Shown in pieces: positions 16,786 to 26,638 of a stretch of 64,000 nucleotides of DNA. Both the position numbers and the translations under genes were made by a program. Below the pieces are notes generated by a model. The model had not been told where the DNA came from and did no database searches. It worked only from the letters and a program-made list of their open reading frames with translations. Location of the stretch: assembly GCA_013696965.1 (NCBI GenBank), contig JACCXN010000072.1, forward strand, positions 9,488 to 73,487, written 5' to 3'. How positions within the stretch are numbered: the first letter of the stretch is position 1; each line of letters begins with the position of its first letter. This DNA comes from Bacteroidota bacterium (GTDB lineage: Bacteria; Bacteroidota; Bacteroidia; JACCXN01).

Positions 16786-18237
16786 CTAATTAATAACCAA
16801 TTTCCTTCTTACAACTTCCTCCCCAACTTTTATCTGCACAATATATATCCCTTTAGAAAAGCCGATGGTGCTGATGTTTTCATTGCTTTTTACCTGGCGC
16901 TGGAGCATAATTCTTCCAGAGAAATCGGTGATGGTAACATCTGCTTTTTTGGCTTCAAATGAAAGGGTGAAATGGGATGAGGTTGGGTTGGGGTTGAGGG
17001 AAAGGGAAGTCTTTGAAATATTTCTTTTTATAGCTGAATTCTGTTCTGGCAAGGTATCCGGAGGAAAATTTCGCAAAGCGTATTTTGCTAAAAATGTATA
17101 ATAACTGTCTTCAGTTTTTCCAATGTTGAAAGGGCCAATACTTATCGGTTCATTGGCCGTCCCAAAAAAATATAAATTATCATTTTCATCTATGCTTACT
17201 TTTTGACCAGTCAATTTGACTGCCCAGCCTGGCACAAAGGTTTCAAGTAATTCTCCTGTTTCATCATTTAATTTCCAGGCAAATGATTTGGTTTTACCAT
17301 CGCCAGATGCCACATAACCAGTTCCATAAAGATTTCCATTTTTGTCAAAAACTATGTTCGAAAATTGACTGTAAACAGCATCTATATTGGTCTTCCAGGT
17401 TTCCTTTCCATCTTTTGAGTTTTTGAATAAGGTAATGCCGGAATATCTGCTGACATTGGCTCTATAAACACTTCCGTCTTCTTTTACTTTTAGAAACCCT
17501 TGAGAACCATATGGATTCCCACCTTTATTCTGAAAATATTTTACTTCTAGGTTTGTGTCGAAAATTATTTCAAAATTATTGGTATAAAAGCCATCCCATC
17601 CGGAGCTTATACTTTCAATCAACCAAAAATCTTCCCTGTTGCCACCTATCAGGTATATAAAACCCAGGGTGTCGGATTCAATTCTTTGGCCGAACCCTCC
17701 CTTCTTTGCCTCAAAGGCTTTTAATGCTTTGCCTACAGAATCAATTTGAATTATAAACAATCCACTATTACTAAAGGTATAGTCTCCAAAGTGGTCACCT
17801 TGGTTAGCTTTTCCCGTAATCCAATAATTTCCATAATAATCTATGTGGATTTCGGAAAGCGATACCTGCTCATTTCCTTCCAGGTTCTGTTGCCACATTG
17901 AATTTCCGTCTTCTGAGAATCTTTCAAGTGTAAACCTTTTTTTATCCTGGCTTCCATAGGTAAGAAAAAAACCTCCCTGTTTCAATGTCTTCAAAGAAAC
18001 TGTCCAATAATCATTTGAGATTTGCCTGGTCCAGAGCATTTCCCCTTCAGAAGAAAATTTTTCAAGGTTTATTTTTTCTTGTTCACTATCAAAATGAAAT
18101 AAATAAATGTTTCCAAATGCATCCACATCGCAGGAAGAAGAGCGTATAAAATCGAGCTCTTTTACCCACTCCCATTCCTGGGCTTTAACCTGCACCTGAA
18201 CAAAAAACATCAATATTAAAATAATCAGCCTCCTCAT
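16786..18237 (-). CDS. T9SS-sorted surface protein, SBBP/propeller-like
   Basis: This 483-residue protein has a signal peptide ending Val-Lys-Ala-Gln (residue 20). The body has repeated Gly-Asn-Xaa-Tyr/Ile segments (such as DAFGNIYLF, DKNGNLYGTG and DENDNLYFFG), which resemble bacterial beta-propeller (SBBP-like) repeats. The 70-residue T9SS type A domain begins NPNPTSSHF. Its signal peptide is almost the same as that of the next paralogue upstream, while the middle is unrelated in detail. It is an array member, probably cell-surface or secreted; no catalytic motif is seen. Confidence 0.82.
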   Translation of the reverse strand: MRRLIILILMFFVQVQVKAQEWEWVKELDFIRSSSCDVDAFGNIYLFHFDSEQEKINLEKFSSEGEMLWTRQISNDYWTVSLKTLKQGGFFLTYGSQDKKRFTLERFSEDGNSMWQQNLEGNEQVSLSEIHIDYYGNYWITGKANQGDHFGDYTFSNSGLFIIQIDSVGKALKAFEAKKGGFGQRIESDTLGFIYLIGGNREDFWLIESISSGWDGFYTNNFEIIFDTNLEVKYFQNKGGNPYGSQGFLKVKEDGSVYRANVSRYSGITLFKNSKDGKETWKTNIDAVYSQFSNIVFDKNGNLYGTGYVASGDGKTKSFAWKLNDETGELLETFVPGWAVKLTGQKVSIDENDNLYFFGTANEPISIGPFNIGKTEDSYYTFLAKYALRNFPPDTLPEQNSAIKRNISKTSLSLNPNPTSSHFTLSFEAKKADVTITDFSGRIMLQRQVKSNENISTIGFSKGIYIVQIKVGEEVVRRKLVIN

Positions 18238-18357
18238 AATTTACACTTTTTAATTTAAAATCTTATGCATTTTACCATCACCAAATCACTTTCCCGATTC
18301 GTACCTCAAATGGATTTCGCTTCTCTCATAATCCGCTAATATCGCATCAGCAATTAG

Positions 18358-19899
18358 CTAATTGATAACCAGCTTCCTTCTTACCACATCCTCTCCAAGC
18401 ATCACCTGCACAAAATAAATCCCTTTTGAAAAGCCGCTGGTGCTGATGTTTTCCTTGCTTTTTACCTGCCGTTGGAGCATAATTCTCCCTGAAAAATCGG
18501 TAATGGTAACATCTGCTTTTTCGGCTTCAAATGAAAGGGTGAAATGGGATGAGGTGGGGTTTGGGTGGAGGTTGAGGGAAGAGTGAAAATTCTTGTTTTC
18601 TGAATGTACTTTTGTAAATTTTTCGATTGTGTTTATTTTGATAAGAAAGTTTATTTTAAGATTATCCCGATTGACTTCCAAATTATTACCAAAACTAATT
18701 AATGAAGAAGATACTCCTGTTATATAAAGGTTTTTGTTGTTGTCATAACAAATTGAGTATCCTATTGATTCCCAGCTTTCAATTTCACTACTTTTCAATT
18801 TGAAAATTTTCGTACCTGTTGAATCTGTTAATTCTACACTTAATCCTGTTTTAGGATAATTTAAAAATGTACTCAATGTTGCAAAACCATAATTTATTAA
18901 TTCCATCTTAATAGGATGTAGATTGTTTAAGCTAAAACCCCAACGATAATTAAGCAGACTATCGTAGCTTTCAATTCGATCAGTACAGGGTGAATGATTG
19001 CCACAGAATGATCTATAAAAATAAAAGTTGTTAATTGAATCAATTTTAAAATCGGAAATAAATTTGCGTGAGCTCGAAATATTCTTATGATTTAAAAAAT
19101 AGCCTTCTTTGGAAAATTTGAGCATATACTGGCCACTTTCATAAGCCAGTAAATTATTTGAGAAATTAGTTTCTCCATTAATGCGGGCAATTAAATAAAT
19201 ATCATCCTGATTATTTATTTTAATTAAATCTGGCTTGGATCCAATAGGATTAATTAAAGAAGGTGAGTCTTTAAGAAATATTTCTTTTGCCCATAGAGAT
19301 ACACCGTAAGTATCATATTTGGCATAAAAGATATTATCTTCTTCAGCTTCTGAAAAAAACATTTGATTATTAATTGACCCGCCCTTACTAAAGCTTCCTG
19401 TAATCACAATTTCACTATTCTTTATATCCATGGTTTTGAAAACTTCCTTCTTAGTCCCTCCATCCCTTTTTACCATCTTCAAATCCCTCTCCATATCAAA
19501 AGAAGCCAGAAAAATATCCCAACCACCGACAGAAGTTTCATCTCCTAAACTTGATTTCAAAGTCCCTGTAAAATTCCCCCCAATATAAGCCACCCCTGCT
19601 TTGGCTTTAAGCTCAACCATTACAAGGGTATCAGTACTTCCAATGGTTTTCCACCAAAGGATATTCCCATCTTCATCATACCTTAAAACAAAACAAGCTG
19701 ATTTTTCAGGTGAGGCAATTGTAACTTCTCCTAATTTGCAAGAGCCTTTGAAATTTCCTGAAGCAAAAAGATTTCCTTCTTCGTCCGCGGCTGTTTGGAG
19801 GTTTTCAATGCCTTCGCCTTCTATAACCCATTCCCAATCCTGGGCTTTAGACTGCACCTGAACAAAAAACATCAATATTAATATAATCAGCCTTTTCAT
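18358..19899 (-). CDS. T9SS-sorted surface protein, array paralogue
   Basis: This 513-residue protein has a signal peptide (MKRLIILILMFFVQVQ...KAQ), then about 140 residues nearly identical to the paralogue ending at 21667, then an unrelated middle, then the array CTD (HPNPTSSHF to RRKLVIN). The shared N-terminal block holds propeller-like repeats (EEGNLFASGNFKGS, AYIGGNFTGTL, EIVITGSFSKGG). A sharp loss of similarity about residue 150 marks a recombination or diversification boundary. Its function is unknown; the architecture is that of exported beta-propeller proteins in which ligand binding is set by the variable body. Confidence 0.82.
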   Translation of the reverse strand: MKRLIILILMFFVQVQSKAQDWEWVIEGEGIENLQTAADEEGNLFASGNFKGSCKLGEVTIASPEKSACFVLRYDEDGNILWWKTIGSTDTLVMVELKAKAGVAYIGGNFTGTLKSSLGDETSVGGWDIFLASFDMERDLKMVKRDGGTKKEVFKTMDIKNSEIVITGSFSKGGSINNQMFFSEAEEDNIFYAKYDTYGVSLWAKEIFLKDSPSLINPIGSKPDLIKINNQDDIYLIARINGETNFSNNLLAYESGQYMLKFSKEGYFLNHKNISSSRKFISDFKIDSINNFYFYRSFCGNHSPCTDRIESYDSLLNYRWGFSLNNLHPIKMELINYGFATLSTFLNYPKTGLSVELTDSTGTKIFKLKSSEIESWESIGYSICYDNNKNLYITGVSSSLISFGNNLEVNRDNLKINFLIKINTIEKFTKVHSENKNFHSSLNLHPNPTSSHFTLSFEAEKADVTITDFSGRIMLQRQVKSKENISTSGFSKGIYFVQVMLGEDVVRRKLVIN

Positions 19900-20051
19900 A
19901 ATTATAAATTTTTATTCTCAATTCACTCAACATCAGCTAATCCGATTCCCTATTCCTACCTCACCGGGATTTCGCTCTCTCATAATCCGCTAATCATCGC
20001 ATCAGCTTCCCGATTCGAACCTCATCGGGATTTCGCTTCGCTCAAAATCCG

Positions 20052-21638
20052 CTAATTGATAACCAGCTTCCTCCTCACCACTTCCTCCCCAACCTTCACC
20101 TGCACAAAATAAATCCCTTTAGAAAACCCGCTGGTGCTGATGTTTTCGTTGCTTTTTACCTGCCGCTGGAGCATAATTCTTCCTGAAAAATCGGTGATGG
20201 TAACATCTGCTTTTTCGGCTTCGAAGGAAAGGGTGAAATGGGATGAGGTTGGGTTGGGGTTGAGAGTGAGGGGGATTATCTTTGTTTCAGATATTATTGG
20301 AGTTGTTTCACCTTTATATGGTGTTGTAAGTTTTGCGAAAAATAATCTCTGAAGGGTATCTGAGGTATTTAATTTAAAACTACCTAGGACTAAATTTCTA
20401 TTCCCCTCGGTGCAATAGTAGTCAGTTCTGTTGTAATTTCCAATTACATAAGAATTTCCCTTTCTATCGCTGATAATATCAGTTATTTTATTGCATCCAT
20501 CACCTTCAGAAGTAATTGCCCATTGAAATTTATTATCTTTAGATATGCCTGCCAATAACAATCTTTCCATTGTATCTGGAACAATGTAATGACTGTCAAA
20601 ATAAACAGTATCAAAATTCATATAAACATTTTTTTTTATGGCTCCTGATATTATTATATCTTCTTCATTTTGTGCAGTGATAAAATTCGTGTAATAACCA
20701 TTATAATATTTACCTACATCTTTTCTAAGGTTGCTTGTTCCGTTAGAAAGTTGGTCATAAATTGATCGGTCGCCATAATTATATCTGGTTTTCATATTAA
20801 GGGAAGTAATTTTAGAATTATATGATATAAAATCTACAGATGCCCATGTAAAGGAAAATTGTATTATTTGAATTTCTTCTCCGCTAGGTTTAATCTTAAA
20901 AATTATATTCTTACCACAATACGCATAACAACCAGGTTCAAGTGTGGAAAGTGTGGAATATGAAGAGAGGAAGATATAATTATCAGGGCCAACCTTAATT
21001 TTAGCTCCATTGTGATTATTAATACTATCGTTTAAATGCCAAATAAATTCTCCGTTTTTATCAAGTTTAATTAAATAAGCCCAACTTTTCTTATCGTTAT
21101 TAATGGTATTATTTTCAATCAAATAATCGCCAAAAATCTGGCCTCCGAAATAAATGTTTCCTTTTATATCAACTCCGACAGAACTAGCTATTTCTTTATT
21201 TTCATCATTTCCTATAGGTTTTGCCCATATACAATCCCCTTCTGGATTAAATTTTGCTAAAAATGCATCAGAGCTCCCAAGGCTTAAAATTGATATTGAA
21301 TTAAAGCTCAGTTGCACAGTGAATAGACCCACTAAATAAAAGTTGCTGTTATTATCTGTAGTAATGTCTTCAATTATTCCTGAATAATTCTTACCCCAAA
21401 TGAAATTTCCATCTATGTCGTATTTTAAAATGAAATAGCCAGTGTCAAGAGTAGTATTAATTATTTTGCTTTTGCCATCCTGGTAAGCCAAGACGTAAAT
21501 ATGTTGTTGATTAAAGCAAATTTTCCTGGCATCCTGTCGGCCTTCTACAACATCGAATCCTTTCACCCACTCCCAGTCCTGGGCCTTTACCGCTCCCATA
21601 AGTAGGGTAATCATCAGAAATAACAAAAACTTTTTCAT
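20052..21638 (-). CDS. T9SS-sorted surface protein, array paralogue
   Basis: This 528-residue protein starts at ATG 21638 (an upstream in-frame TTG at 21644 is less likely). The signal peptide ends Val-Lys-Ala-Gln, followed by Asp-Trp-Glu-Trp-Val as in its neighbours. The body has SBBP-like repeats with Gly-Asn-Ile-Tyr-Phe-Gly-Gly and Asn-Ser-Asn-Phe-Tyr-Leu-Val-Gly elements and a Cys-rich patch. The CTD is the array type (NPNPTSSHF). The stop codon TAG is formed within the adjacent intergenic repeat. The gap to the next gene upstream is only 28 bp. Confidence 0.82.
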   Translation of the reverse strand: MKKFLLFLMITLLMGAVKAQDWEWVKGFDVVEGRQDARKICFNQQHIYVLAYQDGKSKIINTTLDTGYFILKYDIDGNFIWGKNYSGIIEDITTDNNSNFYLVGLFTVQLSFNSISILSLGSSDAFLAKFNPEGDCIWAKPIGNDENKEIASSVGVDIKGNIYFGGQIFGDYLIENNTINNDKKSWAYLIKLDKNGEFIWHLNDSINNHNGAKIKVGPDNYIFLSSYSTLSTLEPGCYAYCGKNIIFKIKPSGEEIQIIQFSFTWASVDFISYNSKITSLNMKTRYNYGDRSIYDQLSNGTSNLRKDVGKYYNGYYTNFITAQNEEDIIISGAIKKNVYMNFDTVYFDSHYIVPDTMERLLLAGISKDNKFQWAITSEGDGCNKITDIISDRKGNSYVIGNYNRTDYYCTEGNRNLVLGSFKLNTSDTLQRLFFAKLTTPYKGETTPIISETKIIPLTLNPNPTSSHFTLSFEAEKADVTITDFSGRIMLQRQVKSNENISTSGFSKGIYFVQVKVGEEVVRRKLVIN

Positions 21639-21666
21639 AACCAACTTTTAACTTTTAACTTTTAAT

Positions 21667-23211
21667 TTAATTTACCACCAGTTTCCTCCTTACCAATTCC
21701 TCCCCAACCTTCACCTGAACAAAATAAATTCCCTTTGAAAATCCTTGGGTGCTGATGTTTTCGTTGCTTTTTACCTGCCGCTGGAGCATAATTCTTCCAG
21801 AGAAATCGGTAATGGTAACATCTGCTTTTTCGGCTTCAAAGGAAAGGGTGAAATGGGATGAGGTTGGGTTTGGGTGGAGGGATTCGGATAATTGACGACT
21901 TATTGCATCGAAGCCAGTCTGGGTTTCAAAAGAATGATTCTTAGCAATTTTAGCAATATATTGAACTTGTTTTCTATTTTCATTTATTATTTGGGCTCCA
22001 AAAGATATTTTATCAGCTAAGGCTCCTGAAATAATAACAAAATCTGATGAAACTGAAAATATATTGTGCGGGGATATAGAATAAAATGTCCCTGCTGATT
22101 CTACTTTTCCAAGATTGAAATTTATTAATTTTCCTTCTGTATTAAATTCTTGAATTAAAAGTCCATTCTTATTTTCATTGTTATAATTGTTAACCGAAGT
22201 AAAAATTAGAATTTTATCTTCCTTTACTTCTAATGATAAAGGATAAGCGGGCTCTGCGTTTATTGAATAGATCCAATTTGCATTCCCAGAACTATCAGAG
22301 TATTTCGAAAGCGAAGTTATGATATATCTGATACTGCTCCGAAAAAAACGATAAAAAAAACCATCTGAATCAATATGTATTGATTTAGTAGAATGGCCGG
22401 GATTGCTTATGCAATATAAATATTCAAGAAAATCACCTTGAGGAGAAAATTTTAATAATTTGTCACAAGAATTAAAGGTTGTATCAACTTCACCAATCCT
22501 AATATTTTGTATCCCACAACTAATATATATATTTCCCTTTGAGTCCGTTACTGCCATACGAGCAAAACTATACGAATCCTCTCCACCTAAAAATTCTTTT
22601 ATCCACTCATAGTTACCTAGCGTGTCCATTTTTAAATAATATGAATTATTTCTTGTAGACTGTGATGTGAAGTTTATGTTCCCAATTTTTCCTCCAACTG
22701 AAAAGCTGCCAATAACAATTAAATCTTCTCCCGTAAAAGCCAAGGAAACCAGTTCCTCCCTCTCAGGCCCACCATCCCTCTTCACCATCTTCAAATCCCC
22801 CTCCTTATCAAAAGAAGCCAGAAAAATATCCATTCCACCTGCAGATGGGGAAATACCTAAACTAGATTTCAAAGTCCCTTTGAAATTTCCTCCAATATAA
22901 GCCACACCTGCTTTGGCTTTAAGCTCAACCATTGCAAGGGTATCAGTACTGCCAATGGTTTTCCACCAAAGGATATTCCCCGCTTCATCATACCTTAAAA
23001 CAAAACAAGCTGATTTTTCAGGTGAGGTAATTGTAACTTCTCCAAGTTTGCAGGAGCTCTTAAAATTTCCGGAAGCAAAAAGGTTTCCCTCTTCATCAGC
23101 GGCTGTTTGGAGGTTTTCAATGCCTTCGCCTTCTATAACCCATTCCCAATCCTGGGCTTTAGACTGCACCTGGAACAGGATAATCATTAAAACTATAAAT
23201 AACATTCTCAT
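21667..23211 (-). CDS. T9SS-sorted surface protein, array paralogue (first of the minus-strand array)
   Basis: This 514-residue protein starts at ATG 23211; a GTG at 23223 would add four residues. After the signal peptide (…VQSKAQDWEW), residues up to about 155 match the paralogue at 18358-19899 almost word for word. This includes several silent-looking and a few missense differences. The middle then diverges entirely, and the final 70 residues are the array CTD (HPNPTSSHF to RRKLVVN). It is the most upstream gene of the array, so the shared promoter probably lies in 23224-23422. Confidence 0.82.
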   Translation of the reverse strand: MRMLFIVLMIILFQVQSKAQDWEWVIEGEGIENLQTAADEEGNLFASGNFKSSCKLGEVTITSPEKSACFVLRYDEAGNILWWKTIGSTDTLAMVELKAKAGVAYIGGNFKGTLKSSLGISPSAGGMDIFLASFDKEGDLKMVKRDGGPEREELVSLAFTGEDLIVIGSFSVGGKIGNINFTSQSTRNNSYYLKMDTLGNYEWIKEFLGGEDSYSFARMAVTDSKGNIYISCGIQNIRIGEVDTTFNSCDKLLKFSPQGDFLEYLYCISNPGHSTKSIHIDSDGFFYRFFRSSIRYIITSLSKYSDSSGNANWIYSINAEPAYPLSLEVKEDKILIFTSVNNYNNENKNGLLIQEFNTEGKLINFNLGKVESAGTFYSISPHNIFSVSSDFVIISGALADKISFGAQIINENRKQVQYIAKIAKNHSFETQTGFDAISRQLSESLHPNPTSSHFTLSFEAEKADVTITDFSGRIMLQRQVKSNENISTQGFSKGIYFVQVKVGEELVRRKLVVN

Positions 23212-23422
23212 AAATACATACACTTTTTACTTGTGCATCTATTGGATAGTGTAATAAAACTTTGCCGTTATTTCAGGAAAAAGTAAATGCTTGTGTCTCT
23301 GTTTTTCAGAAAGTTGGGCAGATGTGCCTCTTGCACAGGATGGGGAATTTTTTTCCTTTGGATTAACTAGTGAGTAGGGGAATCAAAATTGCAAATACAA
23401 ATCGCAAGTTCTTGACAATCAA

Positions 23423-24811
23423 CTATTTTCCTATGCAGAAATTCCTGAAAATATTCTCCAATAAATCATCAGTGGTAATACTTCCCGTAATTTCTCCTAA
23501 ATGAAACAATGATTTTCGGATATCAATAGCGAGGAAATCACTGCTAATTCCTGAAACAAGGCCCGTATTTACACTATCAATAGCTTCGGATGCTTTTTTT
23601 AATGCCTCATAATGGCGCACATTGCTTACTATTGTTTGTCCGCTTTGGAGTAGTCCTGTGTTGATAAAGGAAGATAGTTTTTGGGTAAGTTCTTCCAGGT
23701 TTTCTTTCTGTTTTGCGGAAATGAAAATAACATTTTCCAATTCACTGAACTTTAGTTTTAGTTCATCCAGGTTGATTTTGTCAGCTTTGTTGGCAAGCAA
23801 GATTAAATGTACCGGCAGTTTTTTTATTTTTTCCTGTAATAAGGCTGTATTTTTCTGAATTGTCTGAGGACTATCATTATAGGCATCAAACATATACAAT
23901 AATACCCGTGCCTTTTCAATTGCATCATAAGTCCTGGAAATACCCAGAGCCTCTATTGTGTTTTGGGTTTCCCTGATTCCTGCCGTATCAATAAAACGAA
24001 ATACAACCCCATCAATATTAATTTCATCTTCAATGGTATCTCTGGTTGTGCCAGCTATTTCCGAAACTATTGCCCGCTCTTCGTTGAGCAGTGCATTTAA
24101 AAGAGTGGATTTACCAACATTAGGTTCTCCTGCAATAGCAACTGGAATACCAGTTTTAATTACATTGCCAACAGAAAAAGAATTAATTAAACGTGAAAGT
24201 ACTTTTTGAATATGCTTTAAGAGATCCTGTAAATCCTTGCGATTGGCAAACTCAACATCCTCTTCAGAAAAATCAAGTTCCAGTTCTATCAGGGAAGCAA
24301 AGTTTATGAGTTTCTCCCTCAAGTCATTAAGTTCTTTTGCAAAACCACCCCTCATTTGGTGCATAGCAATTTGATGTGAGGCTTCTGAATCAGAAGCAAT
24401 CAGATCTGCAACAGCTTCAGCCTGTGAAAGATCTATCTTCTTATTTAAATAAGCCCTTAAAGTAAATTCGCCGGGTTTTGCAGCTCTTGCACCTGTCTTA
24501 ATCAACAATTGTAGAATCTGTTGCTGAATATAAACAGAACCATGACAGGAGATTTCAATGGTATTTTCTCCTGTAAATGAATTTGGACCCTTAAAAACTG
24601 AAATTAAAACTTCATCAATTATTTTATTATCCTCCTTAATAAAACCAAAGTGCAGGGTATGGGATTTGACTTCTGAGAGTTTCTTTCGAGATTTAGAATC
24701 GAAAATTTTTTCGGTAATAAAAATAGCCTGAGGGCCAGAAATGCGAATAACAGCAATTGCACCCATTCCAGGCGAAGTTGCAATAGCACAAATAGAATCT
24801 ATATTTATCAA
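23423..24811 (-). CDS. mnmE: tRNA modification GTPase MnmE (TrmE)
   Basis: This 462-residue protein has the full MnmE layout. An N-terminal tetrahydrofolate-binding domain contains Gly-Ala-Ile-Ala-Val-Ile-Arg-Ile-Ser-Gly. A helical domain is interrupted by the Ras-like G domain (G1 GEPNVGKST, G3 DTAGI, G4 NKAD), and the invariant C-terminal Phe-Cys-Ile-Gly-Lys supplies the catalytic Cys. With MnmG it installs the 5-carboxymethylaminomethyl group on wobble U34. No ATG or GTG exists between the upstream stop (24824-24826) and the conserved N-terminus, so translation must begin at TTG 24811. The usual MnmE starts Met-Ile-x-x-Asp-Thr-Ile, matching this position. Confidence 0.95.
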   Translation of the reverse strand: MINIDSICAIATSPGMGAIAVIRISGPQAIFITEKIFDSKSRKKLSEVKSHTLHFGFIKEDNKIIDEVLISVFKGPNSFTGENTIEISCHGSVYIQQQILQLLIKTGARAAKPGEFTLRAYLNKKIDLSQAEAVADLIASDSEASHQIAMHQMRGGFAKELNDLREKLINFASLIELELDFSEEDVEFANRKDLQDLLKHIQKVLSRLINSFSVGNVIKTGIPVAIAGEPNVGKSTLLNALLNEERAIVSEIAGTTRDTIEDEINIDGVVFRFIDTAGIRETQNTIEALGISRTYDAIEKARVLLYMFDAYNDSPQTIQKNTALLQEKIKKLPVHLILLANKADKINLDELKLKFSELENVIFISAKQKENLEELTQKLSSFINTGLLQSGQTIVSNVRHYEALKKASEAIDSVNTGLVSGISSDFLAIDIRKSLFHLGEITGSITTDDLLENIFRNFCIGK

Positions 24812-24977
24812 TGATTTGTTTTTTATAGTAATTACCGATATTTATTAACGTTAAAAAGTGCCAAAAATATAAGGTTTTGCAAAAATATCATTTTACTTTG
24901 TTCCTTTTTACGAGAATAAACTTTATTTTAGCGCTCTGAATAAGGGTATTTTCAATAAAACTAACCAAAAATAAACA

Positions 24978-25895
24978 ATGAGTGTTTTAATAAACAAGAA
25001 TTCCAAAGTAATTGTGCAAGGGTTTACAGGCAGCGAAGGAACCTTTCATGCCGGTCAAATGATTGAATACGGGACCAATGTTGTAGGAGGAGTAACTCCT
25101 GGTAAAGGGGGACAATCACATTTAGATCGTCCAGTATTTAACACAGTTGAAGAGGCTGTAAAAAAAACAGGAGCAGATGTTTCCATCATTTTTGTTCCAC
25201 CTCCATTTGCAGCTGATGCTATAATGGAAGCTGCAGAGGCTGGTATTAAAGTTATAATATGTATTACTGAAGGAATTCCAACAAAAGACATGATTGATGT
25301 TAAAGAATATCTATCAGATAAGGATTGCAGGTTAATAGGACCAAATTGTCCTGGAGTGATTACAGCAGGGGAAGCTAAAGTTGGTATTATGCCTGGTTTT
25401 GTTTTTAAATCGGGTAGAATTGGGATTGTTTCCAAATCAGGGACTTTAACATATGAAGCAGCAGATCAGGTTGTGAAAGCAGGCTTGGGGATATCAACAG
25501 CAATTGGAATAGGAGGGGATCCAATAATTGGAACTCCAACAAAGGATGCAGTAAAACTTTTAATGGAAGATCCTGAAACAGATGGTATTGTAATGATAGG
25601 TGAGATAGGTGGAGGAATGGAAGCTGAGGCCGCTTATTGGATAAAGGAATTTGGAACTAAGCCAGTTGTGGGATTCATAGCCGGTCAAACCGCCCCTCCA
25701 GGAAGAAGAATGGGCCATGCTGGGGCAATTGTAGGTGGAGCGGATGATACTGCTGCTGCCAAAATGAAAATTATGAGTGAATGTGGGATTATAGTTGTAG
25801 ATTCTCCTGCAATTATTGGAAAAGCAATAGCTGATGCAGTTGCCAAGGAATCCAGAACAGAAAATCCTCATCATTATGCAAACCGAGTAGATTAA
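24978..25895 (+). CDS. sucD: Succinate-CoA ligase (ADP-forming) subunit alpha
   Basis: This 305-residue protein contains the CoA-binding [10 protein letters not shown] motif at 15-24, the GPNCPG segment at 121-126 and the phospho-histidine loop [10 protein letters not shown] with His247. It is the TCA-cycle enzyme that couples succinyl-CoA cleavage to nucleotide triphosphate formation. The beta subunit gene (sucC) is not adjacent, as is usual in Bacteroidota. It is transcribed divergently from mnmE with a 166-bp gap and followed by a strong terminator. Confidence 0.95.
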   Translation: MSVLINKNSKVIVQGFTGSEGTFHAGQMIEYGTNVVGGVTPGKGGQSHLDRPVFNTVEEAVKKTGADVSIIFVPPPFAADAIMEAAEAGIKVIICITEGIPTKDMIDVKEYLSDKDCRLIGPNCPGVITAGEAKVGIMPGFVFKSGRIGIVSKSGTLTYEAADQVVKAGLGISTAIGIGGDPIIGTPTKDAVKLLMEDPETDGIVMIGEIGGGMEAEAAYWIKEFGTKPVVGFIAGQTAPPGRRMGHAGAIVGGADDTAAAKMKIMSECGIIVVDSPAIIGKAIADAVAKESRTENPHHYANRVD

Positions 25896-25972
25896 TTATT
25901 CCCGTTGATACCATTTAAAGTCTAATTTTTGTACTTATTGGACTAAAGTAAATACGATTAAACTGGCTGGAA

Positions 25973-26001
25973 GCCACTCCATTTATGGGGTGGCTTTTTT
26001 T
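25973..26001 (+). terminator. Rho-independent terminator of sucD
   Basis: Stem GCCACTCC/GGGGTGGC (one mismatch) with a six-base loop, followed by seven T residues. Confidence 0.85.
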
Positions 26002-26106
26002 ATTGGCTTATATTAAACTATTTGGCAAGGTTTTGAATTGGTTTAAGCAAGAGAATGAATGATTTGGAGGATTAAAAGAGTAAAAACAACTTAAATATTA
26101 ATAATT

Positions 26107-26604
26107 ATGGAAACTAAAAAAATCAGCCGGAGAATATTTTCCTTTTTAGGGATTTTAGGAATCGCGGCAATGGTATATTCCTGTGAACCAAGTAAACGAG
26201 CAGCAGATACAACAGCTTCAGTGCCAATTACAGAATCGGTAACCCCTGGAAATGAAGGTGCAGCGGCATTGGATTCAAGGATTCAGAACCTTAACCAAAA
26301 TTTTACAAATGTTGAAAAGGAAGTGATGTCATCCGACAAAGTATCTGAAGAAGGCTTTAGGGAGGAATGGAGAAAAGTTGAGGTTAAAAGACATGAACTA
26401 AACCGAAGTATTGAACTCTATAATCAGGCAATTGAAAAAGATGCTTCACTTGAAGCCGCTGAATTAAGGACTGATATAAACAGAATGATAACTGAACTGG
26501 AAAGGGATTTGATATCTGTAAGAGATGGTGATGGAATGCAGCAAGAACCAACGCAAGAGCCTCAATTTGAGCAAGAACAGGAAATTGAACAATATCCAGA
26601 ATAG
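26107..26604 (+). CDS. Predicted lipoprotein with coiled-coil body
   Basis: This 165-residue protein has a Lys/Arg N-terminus, a hydrophobic segment and a lipobox ending Tyr-Ser-Cys26, so it is predicted to be processed by signal peptidase II and lipidated. Residues about 60-150 are heptad-like and highly charged, consistent with a helical coiled coil. The tail is Gln/Glu/Pro-rich. No recognised domain. The gene is isolated between two clear terminators, so it forms its own transcript. A structural or periplasmic-scaffold role is possible but unsupported. Confidence 0.7.
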   Translation: METKKISRRIFSFLGILGIAAMVYSCEPSKRAADTTASVPITESVTPGNEGAAALDSRIQNLNQNFTNVEKEVMSSDKVSEEGFREEWRKVEVKRHELNRSIELYNQAIEKDASLEAAELRTDINRMITELERDLISVRDGDGMQQEPTQEPQFEQEQEIEQYPE

Positions 26605-26638
26605 AATTATTTTGGCTTCAAAAACCTATTTATTCAAT

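Larger units (their letters stand above)
14621..20057. repeat. Dispersed intergenic repeat of the T9SS array (five copies)
   Basis: Copies of a unit containing ATCCGCTAAT(CATCGCATC) lie at 14621-14650, 16757-16790, 18292-18350, 19944-20002 and 20008-20057, each between two array genes. Fuller copies begin with CCCGATTCG and include an inverted CCCGAT/ATCGGG pair. The last two are in tandem. The copies abut or enter the stop codons of the genes to their right, so they travel with the conserved 3' ends. Confidence 0.6.

Noticed and set aside
16865-17101. Plus-strand frames opposite the T9SS tails (also near 14735, 20134 and similar places)
   Set aside because: They recur only because the CTD DNA on the other strand is conserved. 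They lack leaders, sensible codon use and any domain.
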